Numbered from the stretch's first letter, positions 8,925-18,015 are shown. The stretch is DNA of 64,000 nucleotides from an uncultured Pelagibacteraceae bacterium (GCA_902524345.1 CABZCX010000001.1:377001-441000); one strand, 5' to 3'. Notes: generated by a model not told the origin, from the sequence alone. Made by a program: numbers and translations.

Positions 8925-9659
8925 TTAATGGTGTAAATTTAATGCATCATTTAAGTAAATGCATGTTAAAATTGCAAAAACATAAGCTTGAAGAAAAGCA
9001 ACCAAGATCTCCAAACCAGTTAATGCAACAGAAAATGTTAAAGGAAGCCATCCTCCAACTATTCCAAGGCTTATAACAAAGCCCCCGAAAACTTTCATCA
9101 TTGTGTGACCTGCCATCATATTAGCAAAAAGTCTGACTGATAAACTAATAGGTCTACTTAGATATGAGATTATTTCAATGACAACTATCAAAGGCAATAA
9201 AACAATAGGAACTCCGCTTGGTACAAAAAGTTTTAAATAACCAAATCCATGTTTTATAAAACCAATAATTGTTACACCGATGAATATGAATGCAGCTAAA
9301 ACAAATGTTACTATTATATGACTAGTGACTGTGAAGGTATAAGGTATCATTCCAAACATGTTGCAAAAAAGAACAAACATAAATAATGAAAATATAAATG
9401 CAAAATAAGGTTTTGCCTTAGATCCTGCTGTATCGCTGATCATTTTAGATACGAAAGTGTAACTTAATTCTGCTAATAGTTGAATCTTATTAGGTAGCAT
9501 AGAATTTTTTTTAGCCCCTAAATTAAAAATCAGGAGAATTGCAAGAGAACTGACTACCATAAACAAACTTGCATTTGTGAATGAGATATCAAACGCTCCG
9601 ATTTTTATTTCTGGCCCAATTCTGTAAACTTCGAATTGAGTCATTGGATTTGCTGCCAT
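8925..9659 (-). CDS. atpB: F0F1 ATP synthase subunit a
   Basis: The 244-residue, multi-span membrane protein forms the proton half-channels next to the c ring. The essential Arg is in SRPISLSVRLFANMMAGH, and the C-terminal helix segment (LTGLEILVAFLQAYVFAIL) is typical. It lies in the F0 operon atpI-atpB-atpE-b'-b. The F1 genes are not in this window. Confidence 0.96.
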   Translation of the reverse strand: MAANPMTQFEVYRIGPEIKIGAFDISFTNASLFMVVSSLAILLIFNLGAKKNSMLPNKIQLLAELSYTFVSKMISDTAGSKAKPYFAFIFSLFMFVLFCNMFGMIPYTFTVTSHIIVTFVLAAFIFIGVTIIGFIKHGFGYLKLFVPSGVPIVLLPLIVVIEIISYLSRPISLSVRLFANMMAGHTMMKVFGGFVISLGIVGGWLPLTFSVALTGLEILVAFLQAYVFAILTCIYLNDALNLHH

Positions 9660-9670
9660 AAGTCTTATAT

Positions 9671-9946
9671 TTATTTTTGCATATTTTTGGCAGATCTAAT
9701 CACATTCGTAATACCTGCGATTACACCTACAAAAAAAAAAATTAAAATTAACCATGGTTTAGTACCAAAGGTATTGTCTAAAATAAACCCAATAATTGTC
9801 CCTACGGCAACTGCAGATACTAATTCTGTACTTAGCTTAAAAGCTGAGCCAATAGGCGATGGATACTGCTTTTTGTTTCCATTATCTTTCTTTGAGAGCT
9901 TTTTTTTTGCAATTTCTAAGCGAGTTTTGAACTGATTTTTAGACAT
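9671..9946 (-). CDS. atpI: AtpI/AtpZ-like ATP synthase accessory protein
   Basis: The small 91-residue protein has a basic, soluble N-terminus and two membrane helices (about residues 36-57 and 62-82, the latter WLILIFFFVGVIAGITNVI). This is the usual form of AtpI in alphaproteobacteria, which helps assemble the c ring. The call rests on position directly before atpB and on the two-helix profile. Confidence 0.85.
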   Translation of the reverse strand: MSKNQFKTRLEIAKKKLSKKDNGNKKQYPSPIGSAFKLSTELVSAVAVGTIIGFILDNTFGTKPWLILIFFFVGVIAGITNVIRSAKNMQK

Positions 9947-9959
9947 CTGATTATTTTAA

Positions 9960-12356
9960 TCAAGCAACCATACTCTCTGCTTTTTGTAAATCAACTGCTA
10001 CCAGCTGACTTATTCCTTTTTCAGGCATGGTTACACCGTATAATCTATTCATTTTTGACATTGTCAATGCATGGTGAGTAACGATGATAAACTTTGTATT
10101 TGTTATTTTTGTAAGCTCATCTAATAAATTACAAAATCTTGTGACATTGGCGTCATCCAAAGGAGCATCTACTTCATCTAGTACACAAATAGGAGAAGGA
10201 TTAGTTAAAAAAACTGCAAAGATAAGTGATAGTGCAGTTAAAGCTTGTTCTCCACCCGATAATAGAGTTATTGATTGAAGTCTTTTTCCTGGTGGACTAA
10301 CCAACATTTCTAAACCTGCTTCTAGAGGGTCCTCTGAGTCAACGAGTTCAAGTTTTGCATTACCACCATTAAATAGTTTTGTATAAACTTCATTGAACTT
10401 TCTATTAACTTTTTCAAAGGCTTCAACCAATCTCTCTCTACCCTTTTGATTGAGTTCATTAATACTGTCTTTTAATTTTACAATTGCTGTCACTAAATCT
10501 GCCCGGTCAGACTCCATTTTTTTAATTTCAGTCTCATATTTATTAGTTTCTTCGTCTGCTTTTAAATTAACGGACCCTAATTTTTCTCTCTCCTGTTTTT
10601 TTTTATCCAATAAATCTTCTTGATTTACAGCGTCAGGTAATTCTTCGATACCATTTAAATTTGAATTCTCTAAGATATTTTCCTCAGTCAAATTAAGCTC
10701 AGAGGTAATTCGATCTATTAGATCATTTTTTCTTTTTATTAATCCCTCGACAGTTGCACCAGAACTTGCTTTTCTTTCTCTTATTTGTATAGATTGTTCT
10801 TGTATTTCATTAAGTTTTGTTCTGAGTGAGTCAATTTTTTCGTCAGTATCATTTATAATTTTTTCATTTTCCTCTTTTTCTTCCTCTGAATTTCTTAAAT
10901 TTTCTGAAATTTGTCCCTTTTTTTCTGCTTGTATTTTTGGTTGGTTATCAAGTATTTCTAATTGATTGGTTAGATTATTCTTTCTACTAGTTAATTCATT
11001 TACCATTTTTTCAGAATTTGAAAGTAAATTTTTCCAGCTTTCAATTTCTTTTTCAATTATTTTGATTCTCTCATTTCTTTTAACAGACTCTTTTTTGATA
11101 TTTTGATTTTTACTATAGCTATCAGCATATTTATCAATAGTTTTTTCAAGATCATTTAGAATATCCAATGCACTGTCATTTTGATTTGAACTTATTAAAG
11201 TTTTAATTTTTCCTATTTCATCTATTAAATTATTTTTTGCATTATCAAGATCCTCATTTGATTTTTTTTCTGTCTCAAAATATTTTGAATCAACTTCTAT
11301 TAGGTCACTTTTTTCCTCTTTGAGTCTTTTCTCATTAGAATTAGCATCTATAATAATTCCTTTTTCTCTGGAAACATCTTCATCAAGTGTTGTTAATGAC
11401 TTTTTAATATTCTCAATCTCTTCCTGAGTCCTAGTATTTTCTTTATCCAAACTCTGAAGTTCTAAATTCAATCTTTGGATTTTAGACAAATTTTCGATAT
11501 TTTTTTCTCTTAATGGAGTAACTTTTTCTGTTTCTAGTTTGATTAACTTTTCAATTTCTGAGATTCTTTCATTAAATCCACTAACCTCACCCTCGGCCTC
11601 TTTGTTTATCTCATTTTCAATTGTTATTTCTTTATCAATTTCTATTAATTTCAGATAGTAAAGACCAGCTTCAATTTTTTTTATTTCATCTGTTATGTTT
11701 TTATATTTTGATGCCTCCTCTGCTTGTTTTTGAAGATTTGCCAATTGTCTTTCTTGTTGTTTTCTCAATTCATCTGCTCTTTTAAGATTATTTTCAGCTG
11801 CACCCAATCTTAACTCAGCTTCATGTCGTCTTACATGAAGACCAGAAATACCGGCTGCCTCTTCGAGAATTGCTCTTCTATCAGTAGGTTTAGCCGTCAC
11901 TAGGGCTCCAATTCTACCTTGACTAATCATCGATGGTGAATGAGCTCCAGTGGATAAATCAGCAAAAAACATTTGAGAGTCTCTTGCTCTTACTTCTTTA
12001 TCATTGATGTAAAATTTGGACCCTTTATCTTTTTCAATTTTTCTTCTAACATTTATCTCATTAATTTCTCGATATTGAATAGGCCCCTCACCAGTATTAT
12101 TATTAACTGTTATAGAAACCTCAGCGATATTTTTAGATGGTTTATTAGAAGTGCCAGAAAAAATTACATCCTCCATTCCTGAGCCACGTAAACTTTTTGC
12201 GGATGTTTCGCCCATAACCCATCTAATGGACTCAACAATATTTGATTTTCCACAACCGTTAGGCCCAACTATACCAGTTAAACCATTTTCAATTAAGAAG
12301 TTGGTTTTATCAGCAAAAGACTTAAACCCATTTAATTGGATTTTTTTAAACTCCAT
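9960..12356 (-). CDS. smc: SMC chromosome segregation ATPase, short form without recognisable hinge
   Basis: SMC proteins organise and help segregate the chromosome. The N-terminal head has the SMC signature GFKSFADKT and Walker A GPNGCGKS (residues 31-38). The C-terminal head has LLSGGEQAL (698-706), Walker B CVLDEVD (724-730) and the D-loop. The protein is only 798 residues, against about 1150-1200 for usual bacterial SMC. Residues 165-640 are almost entirely charged coiled coil, and I cannot find a glycine-rich globular hinge. Both heads lie in one intact frame, so it is not a pseudogene. ScpA/ScpB genes are not in the window. It is followed 13 bp later by atpI. Confidence 0.9.
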   Translation of the reverse strand: MEFKKIQLNGFKSFADKTNFLIENGLTGIVGPNGCGKSNIVESIRWVMGETSAKSLRGSGMEDVIFSGTSNKPSKNIAEVSITVNNNTGEGPIQYREINEINVRRKIEKDKGSKFYINDKEVRARDSQMFFADLSTGAHSPSMISQGRIGALVTAKPTDRRAILEEAAGISGLHVRRHEAELRLGAAENNLKRADELRKQQERQLANLQKQAEEASKYKNITDEIKKIEAGLYYLKLIEIDKEITIENEINKEAEGEVSGFNERISEIEKLIKLETEKVTPLREKNIENLSKIQRLNLELQSLDKENTRTQEEIENIKKSLTTLDEDVSREKGIIIDANSNEKRLKEEKSDLIEVDSKYFETEKKSNEDLDNAKNNLIDEIGKIKTLISSNQNDSALDILNDLEKTIDKYADSYSKNQNIKKESVKRNERIKIIEKEIESWKNLLSNSEKMVNELTSRKNNLTNQLEILDNQPKIQAEKKGQISENLRNSEEEKEENEKIINDTDEKIDSLRTKLNEIQEQSIQIRERKASSGATVEGLIKRKNDLIDRITSELNLTEENILENSNLNGIEELPDAVNQEDLLDKKKQEREKLGSVNLKADEETNKYETEIKKMESDRADLVTAIVKLKDSINELNQKGRERLVEAFEKVNRKFNEVYTKLFNGGNAKLELVDSEDPLEAGLEMLVSPPGKRLQSITLLSGGEQALTALSLIFAVFLTNPSPICVLDEVDAPLDDANVTRFCNLLDELTKITNTKFIIVTHHALTMSKMNRLYGVTMPEKGISQLVAVDLQKAESMVA

Positions 12357-12364
12357 TAATTAGC

Positions 12365-12940
12365 TTATATCAGCTTTTCTAAAGATTTTTTTAAATTTTT
12401 ATAATTAAGAGTTTTCTCAAACTTTTTACCATTAATTATAATCGTAGGAGTAGAATTTATCTTAAATTTTTTAGTGCCTTCGATTCGATCATTTAAAACG
12501 AAATCTTCAATTTTTTTATCGCTTATACACTTTTCAAAATCTAAATTAAAATTTTTGTTTGCAACAAATTTTTCTAAGTTTTCATTAGCTTCCTCTATTG
12601 TTTTACCTTTAATCCAAGCCTGCTGATCAGAATATAAACTCATCATAACTTCTAAACTTTGATCTTGTTTACACTGTGAAATTTTGGATGCATTAAGAGC
12701 GATAATATCTAAGGGAAAGTGCCTGAATTCTATTTTTACCAAACCAGTATCGATAAATTCTTTTTTAAGTAATGGATAAATCTTGTTATGAAAATCTGCA
12801 CAAAAACTACAAGTCAGAGACTCGTAAGCAATAATTGTTATTTTGGCATCATCTTGTCCAGAAACAATACGATTAATTTCAGCATTTACCTTAATAGAAA
12901 ATCCTAAAATAAATAAAAGTAATATAATAGTCTTTTTCAT
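12365..12940 (-). CDS. DsbA-like thiol:disulfide oxidoreductase, periplasmic
   Basis: The 191-residue protein begins with a signal peptide (KKTIILLLFILGFSIKVNA). The thioredoxin-fold active site CSFC follows in YESLTCSFCADFH (about residues 44-56), and a cis-Pro loop lies at NSTPTIIING near residue 166. This is the DsbA/BdbD-like family that introduces or isomerises disulfides in exported proteins. It overlaps the preceding DciA-like gene by 4 bp and lies 8 bp before smc. The Cys-rich pilus proteins encoded in this window are possible substrates, but that is inference. Confidence 0.85.
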   Translation of the reverse strand: MKKTIILLLFILGFSIKVNAEINRIVSGQDDAKITIIAYESLTCSFCADFHNKIYPLLKKEFIDTGLVKIEFRHFPLDIIALNASKISQCKQDQSLEVMMSLYSDQQAWIKGKTIEEANENLEKFVANKNFNLDFEKCISDKKIEDFVLNDRIEGTKKFKINSTPTIIINGKKFEKTLNYKNLKKSLEKLI

Positions 12941-13425
12941 TTTTCTCTAAAAACTTTAGTAAGTTCAATTAGGGATTTTTTAATTTTTTCATTTTTAACA
13001 CTTTCAATTTTTTTGTGGTATGTTTTTCTTGTCACAGCATTTTTTTCTATTTTATTACTGATTACTTGTTTTCGTTCTTCCTCAAAGGTAGTTAATTTAA
13101 TTTTTTCAATTACTGTATTTCCAAAAAAACTATTTACTTTATTCATGATTTCTTTCTTTGAATATTCTAAATCTATCTCGTGACCTCTCCTTACCATGAT
13201 TAGCAACGTACTAACTCCAAATTTATTTGAATTTTTAAATGATTTTGGGAAACAAACTTTAAAGAGACTTTCTCCTACCAAAAATTTCCAATTATTTAGT
13301 ATTTCTGAAAAAATATGGCCTCTTTTGTTGATAACTTTTTTTATATTTGTTGGCAAGGTATCTTTAAAAGATCTTAAGCCTTGAATGGATCTTAATCTCT
13401 GCTTAGTATTATTTTTGAAATACAT
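12937..13425 (-). CDS. DUF721/DciA-like protein
   Basis: The 162-residue basic protein resembles the DUF721 family, whose founding member DciA loads the replicative helicase. The N-terminal half has the expected pattern of a helix, W-K-F-L-V-G and a strand-rich KH-like core (residues 45-110); the C-terminal tail is Lys/Glu-rich. Its ATG abuts the ATG of mutY on the other strand (CATATG at 13423-13428). Function is inferred from family resemblance only. Confidence 0.65.
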   Translation of the reverse strand: MYFKNNTKQRLRSIQGLRSFKDTLPTNIKKVINKRGHIFSEILNNWKFLVGESLFKVCFPKSFKNSNKFGVSTLLIMVRRGHEIDLEYSKKEIMNKVNSFFGNTVIEKIKLTTFEEERKQVISNKIEKNAVTRKTYHKKIESVKNEKIKKSLIELTKVFREK

Positions 13426-14406
13426 ATGACAGAAAAGATAATAACAAAAAAAGTTCTTAAATGGTATGATTTAAATAAAAGAAATTTACCATGGCGAAAA
13501 AAAGTGCCTTCATATAAAAAGCATTATTATACATTGGTAAGTGAGTTTATGTTACAACAAACGCAAGTTGTAACTGTTATTCCTTTTTTTAATAGATTTA
13601 TAAAAAAATTACCCACACTTGAGGACCTTGCTAAAGTTAAAGAAAATGAATTAATAAAATTATGGGAAGGTCTTGGATATTATTCAAGAGTAAGAAATTT
13701 GAAAAAAACTGCTAAAATTATAACTAGTAAATATCATGGAATAATTCCAAACAATTATGAGGATTTAATATCTTTACCTGGAGTCGGCAATTACACTGCT
13801 AATGCAATCTTAGCTATTGCCTTTAATAAATCCTATATTCCCTTAGATGGAAACATTGAAAGGGTTTTAAAAAGATATCTTTATTTAAAAAAAAATAAGG
13901 AAATTCAAAAAGATAATATAATAGAAAAAAAATCTATTTTTGGAATTTCATCAAGAGCAAGCGATTATGCACAAGCTTTAATGGAATTAGGTGCAATTAT
14001 TTGCAAACCTAAAAATCCTGAATGTAGTGGGTGTCCAATTTCAAAAAATTGTAAGTCTTTTAAGAAGAAAGACTTCGTTTTAACTAAAATTACAAAAAAG
14101 AATAAAGAAAAATATTTTATTCTTAAGGTTTATAAAAAAAATCAAAAATATTTATTAATTAAAAACACAAAATTTAGTTTTCTTAAAAATTTAGCAATTT
14201 TTCCAATGGAAGAGCTATCTAACCCGAAAAATTTTAATGAAAATCTTAATTTTAAAATGTCAAACATGAATATGAACATAAAAATTCAATATCTCAAAAA
14301 TGCAAAAAAATTTCCTTCATCTGACTGGTTTGATATAAGAAAATTAGATAATTATATGCTTCCGACATTTACTAAGAAAGTTGTTAAATATTTAGAAAAA
14401 AATTAA
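13426..14406 (+). CDS. mutY: A/G-specific adenine DNA glycosylase
   Basis: MutY removes adenine mispaired with 8-oxoguanine. The 326-residue protein has the FMLQQTQV motif, the helix-hairpin-helix LPGVGNYTANAIL followed by the catalytic Asp in PLDGNIERVL, and the [4Fe-4S] cysteines CKPKNPECSGCPISKNC. The C-terminal NUDIX-like domain (from about residue 225) is present but divergent and lysine-rich. The start is fixed by the abutting divergent gene. The stop shares a base with the next start (TAATG). Confidence 0.94.
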   Translation: MTEKIITKKVLKWYDLNKRNLPWRKKVPSYKKHYYTLVSEFMLQQTQVVTVIPFFNRFIKKLPTLEDLAKVKENELIKLWEGLGYYSRVRNLKKTAKIITSKYHGIIPNNYEDLISLPGVGNYTANAILAIAFNKSYIPLDGNIERVLKRYLYLKKNKEIQKDNIIEKKSIFGISSRASDYAQALMELGAIICKPKNPECSGCPISKNCKSFKKKDFVLTKITKKNKEKYFILKVYKKNQKYLLIKNTKFSFLKNLAIFPMEELSNPKNFNENLNFKMSNMNMNIKIQYLKNAKKFPSSDWFDIRKLDNYMLPTFTKKVVKYLEKN

Positions 14407-15551
14407 TGAAAAAAGTAGCTATAATTGGTGCTGGAATTTCAGGGCTATTTATTGCTAATTTATTTAAGAGAAATAAAAAGTATCAAGTAAATATTTTTGA
14501 GAGAAATAGCTTAATCAATTTAAAAGAAGGTTACGGTATTCAATTATCTGTTAACAGCATCAAACTATTAAATAAAATTCAGTTTGATAAATTAGAAAAT
14601 AGTGAAAAATGTAATCCAGATAAAATTAATTTTTACTCAGTTAAGAATTCTAATAAGATATGTGAGCTAAATATATCAGAATTTAATACTAAGAATTGTA
14701 AATATACTACTCTTAAAAGATCATCACTTATTAATTTTTTAAAGAAGGATTTAGAAAAAGAAATAAAATTTGACCACACTATTTCAAAGATAGAACAGCA
14801 AGATCAAATCGTTAAAATCTCTTTTGAAAATAATGAAATTCATGAATTTGATTATTTAATTATTTCAGATGGAGTCTTTTCAAAGAGTAAAAATCTGTTA
14901 TCAAAAAATCAAATTGAACCAAAATATAATGACACGTTAGCTATTAGAGGGATTATACCAAGTTCTTCAAACATGGCTGATAAAAAAAACATCTCATTGT
15001 TTTTAGGTTCAAATTTTCATTATGTTATTTATCCGGTATCTTCTAATGGCGATTTAAACTTTATAGCTATAATGAAATTCAAACTTTCAAGAGATGAGCA
15101 AAAAGATTTTTCGTTGTTTAAAGACGATAATTTTAAAAGAAAGATTCTAAAAAAGGTTCCGCACTTAAATAAGGAATTTTTTGACAATATTATTGATTTA
15201 AAGATATACCCAGTATTTGTAAGTCATGATTTTTTTAAGGTGAATAATAATAATATTCATCTAATAGGAGACGCTTTTTTCACTTTTTCACCATCATTTG
15301 CCCAAGGTGCATCGCAATCAATAGAGGGTGCATATGAATTATTTGAGAATATAGAGAATAATACTGAGAGTAACTTTTTTAAAAATAGAGTTGATAAAAT
15401 AAAGATGGTAAATAATCGCTCAAAATTTAATCAATTTGCTTTTCATTTATCTAATCCTTTAACAACATTATTAAGAAATATTTTTTTGAAAAGATTACTA
15501 AAAAATAAAAAGTTTTTAGAGGGCTATCTTGGGAAAATATATAAAAACTAA
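14406..15551 (+). CDS. FAD-dependent monooxygenase (UbiH/salicylate hydroxylase family)
   Basis: The 381-residue flavoprotein has an N-terminal GAGISGLFIA motif, a mid-protein ISDGVFSKSK (DG motif) and a C-terminal LIGDAFFTFSPSFAQGAS (GD motif), the set used by class A aromatic hydroxylases. The family includes ubiquinone-biosynthesis hydroxylases, but nothing visible fixes the substrate. It is coupled to mutY through TAATG and overlaps the ccrM end by 4 bp (convergent). The chromosomal partner of ubiK (32346) is one possible role. Confidence 0.75.
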   Translation: MKKVAIIGAGISGLFIANLFKRNKKYQVNIFERNSLINLKEGYGIQLSVNSIKLLNKIQFDKLENSEKCNPDKINFYSVKNSNKICELNISEFNTKNCKYTTLKRSSLINFLKKDLEKEIKFDHTISKIEQQDQIVKISFENNEIHEFDYLIISDGVFSKSKNLLSKNQIEPKYNDTLAIRGIIPSSSNMADKKNISLFLGSNFHYVIYPVSSNGDLNFIAIMKFKLSRDEQKDFSLFKDDNFKRKILKKVPHLNKEFFDNIIDLKIYPVFVSHDFFKVNNNNIHLIGDAFFTFSPSFAQGASQSIEGAYELFENIENNTESNFFKNRVDKIKMVNNRSKFNQFAFHLSNPLTTLLRNIFLKRLLKNKKFLEGYLGKIYKN

Positions 15552-16618
15552 CTATTAGAAATCAACCTTTGTCTTAAATGATCGATAGGAACTGCGTTTC
15601 CATTCAAGTTATAATGCCAATAGGTCCATCCATTGCAGCTTTCAGCACCCAAGATTGTAGCTGCTACTTTATGAATTGAGCCCTCAGTTTGGGCATGTTT
15701 GATACTGCCATCAGCCATAATTTTTGCACTGATTTTCTTTTTATTATCGAAAATAGTGGTGCCTGGCTTAATTATTCCTAATTCAACTAAAGAGCCAAAT
15801 GGTATTCTTGGTTTAGATCTGCCATTCTGTAGAGTATCTAAATAATCATCTTCTATAGGTTTAGTTTCTCTTAATCTTTTCTCAGCAGCTTTAAAGTAAG
15901 TCTTTTCTTTTTCAATTCCGTAATAATTTCTTCCTAATTTTTTAGCAACAGATGCTGTTGTTCCTGACCCTAAAAAAGGATCTAAAATTAAATCATCTTT
16001 ATTTGAAGTTGCTAGTAAAATTCTGTGAAGTAGAGCCTCAGGTTTCTGTGTAGAATGTACTTTTTTACCGTTCTTTTTTAATCTTTCAGAACCATTACAA
16101 ATTGGTAATTCCCAATTAGACCTCATTTGAAGATCATCATTTAAACATTTTAAAGATTGATAGTTAAAAGTATATTTTGATTTTTCAGATTTTGAAGCCC
16201 AAATTAAAGTTTCATGAGCATTTGTAAAACGTGTCCCTCTAAAATTTGGCATAGGATTTTTTTTATTCCAAATGACATCATTTAAAATCCAAAAACCTAA
16301 ATTTTGTATTGCTGTTCCAACTCTAAAAATATTATGATAACTACCAATTACCCAAATAGAACCATTCTTTTTTAAGATCCTTTTGCACTCTGTCAGCCAC
16401 AAATAAGTAAAGTCATCATACTTTTTAAAATTCTTAAATTTATCCCATTTATCATTTACTGCATTAACCTTTGTTCTATCAGGTCTTGTAAGTTCATTTT
16501 TTAATTGTAAATTATATGGCGGATCTGCAAAAATTAAATCAAAAGTTTCATCTGGAATTTTCTTTAATTCTCTCAGGCTATCACCATTAATTAATTTATT
16601 TTTGAAAATCGAGTTCAT
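15548..16618 (-). CDS. ccrM: CcrM-type adenine DNA methyltransferase (GANTC)
   Basis: The 356-residue beta-class N6-adenine methyltransferase has FADPPYNLQL (catalytic DPPY) near residue 30 and ILDPFLGSGTT (SAM-binding) near residue 215. A C-terminal RAMA-like extension (NGRSKPRIPFGSLVELG... onward) marks cell-cycle CcrM enzymes. CcrM methylates GANTC at the end of replication and so times gene expression in alphaproteobacteria. The upstream gap holds a good sigma70 promoter carrying three GANTC sites. No restriction gene is nearby, so it is a solitary methylase. Confidence 0.92.
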   Translation of the reverse strand: MNSIFKNKLINGDSLRELKKIPDETFDLIFADPPYNLQLKNELTRPDRTKVNAVNDKWDKFKNFKKYDDFTYLWLTECKRILKKNGSIWVIGSYHNIFRVGTAIQNLGFWILNDVIWNKKNPMPNFRGTRFTNAHETLIWASKSEKSKYTFNYQSLKCLNDDLQMRSNWELPICNGSERLKKNGKKVHSTQKPEALLHRILLATSNKDDLILDPFLGSGTTASVAKKLGRNYYGIEKEKTYFKAAEKRLRETKPIEDDYLDTLQNGRSKPRIPFGSLVELGIIKPGTTIFDNKKKISAKIMADGSIKHAQTEGSIHKVAATILGAESCNGWTYWHYNLNGNAVPIDHLRQRLISNS

Positions 16619-16630
16619 TTATAAAAATAA

Positions 16631-16683
16631 ATTAGACTCGAAAAAGATTCTTGGGTCAACCTATGATTGAATTATGAAGACTC
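16631..16683 (-). promoter_or_regulatory. ccrM promoter with three GANTC sites
   Basis: On the minus strand TTGACC (16654-16659) and TCTAAT (16631-16636) are separated by 17 bp, a near-consensus sigma70 promoter. Transcription should start about 3-7 bases before the ATG at 16618, giving an essentially leaderless mRNA with no Shine-Dalgarno site. GANTC sites lie at 16635-16639 (overlapping the -10), 16646-16650 (in the spacer) and 16679-16683 (upstream). Methylation of these by the gene's own product could control it. Confidence 0.7.
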
Positions 16684-16726
16684 AATTTGTGTATTTAATT
16701 TTAGAAATATCTATATCTAGTGTTTA

Positions 16727-17296
16727 TTACTTTGAGGTGTTTAATTTATTTAAAGGTGAAAAAGTCTTTCTGTGATGAACTGTGACCCCAAACTTTTTGA
16801 TAGCTCTTAAATGTTTTTTGGTACCATACCCATAATTTTCTCCCCATGAGTAACTTTTATATCTTATACCTAACTTTGAAATAAAATTATCACGAGCTAC
16901 TTTTGCAATAATTGATGCAGCAGAAATTGACGGTATTTTTTGATCTCCCTTGATTACAGATTTAAGTTTGTATTTTTCTATCTTTGGTAATTTATTTCCA
17001 TCAACTAAAATCATTGAGGGTTTTTTTTTCAATTTAAGGATTGCTCTTTTCATTGCCGTCAAACTAGCCTGTAAGATATTTTTTTTTTCAATCTCACTGA
17101 TCGATGCTTTTGCTATGGCCCATGTAGAATTTTTTTTGATATATTTAGCTAAAATTTCTCTCCTTTTTTTGGATAACTTCTTAGAGTCTTTTAATAGTTT
17201 TTTGTTTATCGAGTGATTTAAAACTACAGCCGCTGCATATACAGGTCCCACTAAACTTCCACGTCCAACCTCATCAACTCCAGCAATTAATTTCAT
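16727..17296 (-). CDS. rnhB: Ribonuclease HII
   Basis: RNase HII cuts RNA-DNA hybrids and removes single ribonucleotides. The 189-residue protein has the N-terminal GVDEVGRGSLVGPV motif (Asp-Glu-Gly-Arg-Gly), the second Asp in MILVDGN and the third in AKVARD, as in the family. It overlaps the uracil-DNA glycosylase stop by one base. The 108 bp after it contain the ccrM promoter. Confidence 0.95.
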   Translation of the reverse strand: MKLIAGVDEVGRGSLVGPVYAAAVVLNHSINKKLLKDSKKLSKKRREILAKYIKKNSTWAIAKASISEIEKKNILQASLTAMKRAILKLKKKPSMILVDGNKLPKIEKYKLKSVIKGDQKIPSISAASIIAKVARDNFISKLGIRYKSYSWGENYGYGTKKHLRAIKKFGVTVHHRKTFSPLNKLNTSK

Positions 17297-18015
17297 TAAA
17301 ACTTTATATTTAGATCTTGAATTTTTTGCTTAATCATTTTTAAGTCTTCCCAAGAATATTTCTTATTCTCTGGGAATCTAATTAAATATGATGGACTGTA
17401 ACTAATCATTAAGGGGACTGTTTTACTTCCTATAATTATTTCTTTCCATTTCCCTCTTTCATCTGAAATTTTACTCTTTAACCCAGTGACAGCCTCCATT
17501 GCAGTTCCACCCATTAAAATTAACATTTGTGGATTAATTATTGAAATATGTTCTTTCAAAAATTTAGAATATCTTTTTATATCACTAGTATTGGGTTTTC
17601 TTTCATCAGTTGTCTTATAGTTTATTGAATAAGTTAAATAAATATTATCCATTGATACATTTATAGCTAAGAGCATCTTTTCCAAAAGTTTTCCCACATC
17701 ACCTTGAAAAAGTAATCCAGACTCATCTTCTTCTTCACCAGGTGCATCGCCAATTAACATTATAGAACTGTTAATATTTCCACTACCAAATAAAAGATTT
17801 TTTGAAGCTTTCTTTAGATTGCAATCCTCAATTGTATTTATTAGATTTTTAAGACCAGAAAGCTTTTGTTTTTTTTGCGAGTTTGAATTAATCAGATTAC
17901 TTTTTAAATCTTTGTATCTATTTTGTGGCTCATTATTGAAGATAAAGTCTGTCTCAAACGTTTTAATGAAATCTTGCGTAAATTTAGTGTTTTGATTTAG
18001 GGGTTTTTTAGACAT
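17296..18015 (-). CDS. Uracil-DNA glycosylase, family 4
   Basis: The protein (about 239 residues from the ATG at 18015) is a family 4/5-like uracil-DNA glycosylase. It has MLIGDAPGEEEDESGLLFQGDVGKLL, the active-site GEAPGxxEDxxGxPFVG-type motif with A for the middle E, and later ISYSPSYLIRFPENK, the C-terminal substrate loop. The usual four [4Fe-4S] cysteines are not evident: there is a Cys in DCNLKKASK but few others, so the cluster may be absent. Starts upstream of 18015 would overlap the divergent gene and are rejected. Confidence 0.85.
   Translation of the reverse strand: MSKKPLNQNTKFTQDFIKTFETDFIFNNEPQNRYKDLKSNLINSNSQKKQKLSGLKNLINTIEDCNLKKASKNLLFGSGNINSSIMLIGDAPGEEEDESGLLFQGDVGKLLEKMLLAINVSMDNIYLTYSINYKTTDERKPNTSDIKRYSKFLKEHISIINPQMLILMGGTAMEAVTGLKSKISDERGKWKEIIIGSKTVPLMISYSPSYLIRFPENKKYSWEDLKMIKQKIQDLNIKF

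Noticed and set aside
9960-12356. SMC pseudogene or internal deletion artefact
   Set aside because: One uninterrupted frame contains both intact ATPase heads and all catalytic motifs; the coiled coil keeps its charge pattern throughout.
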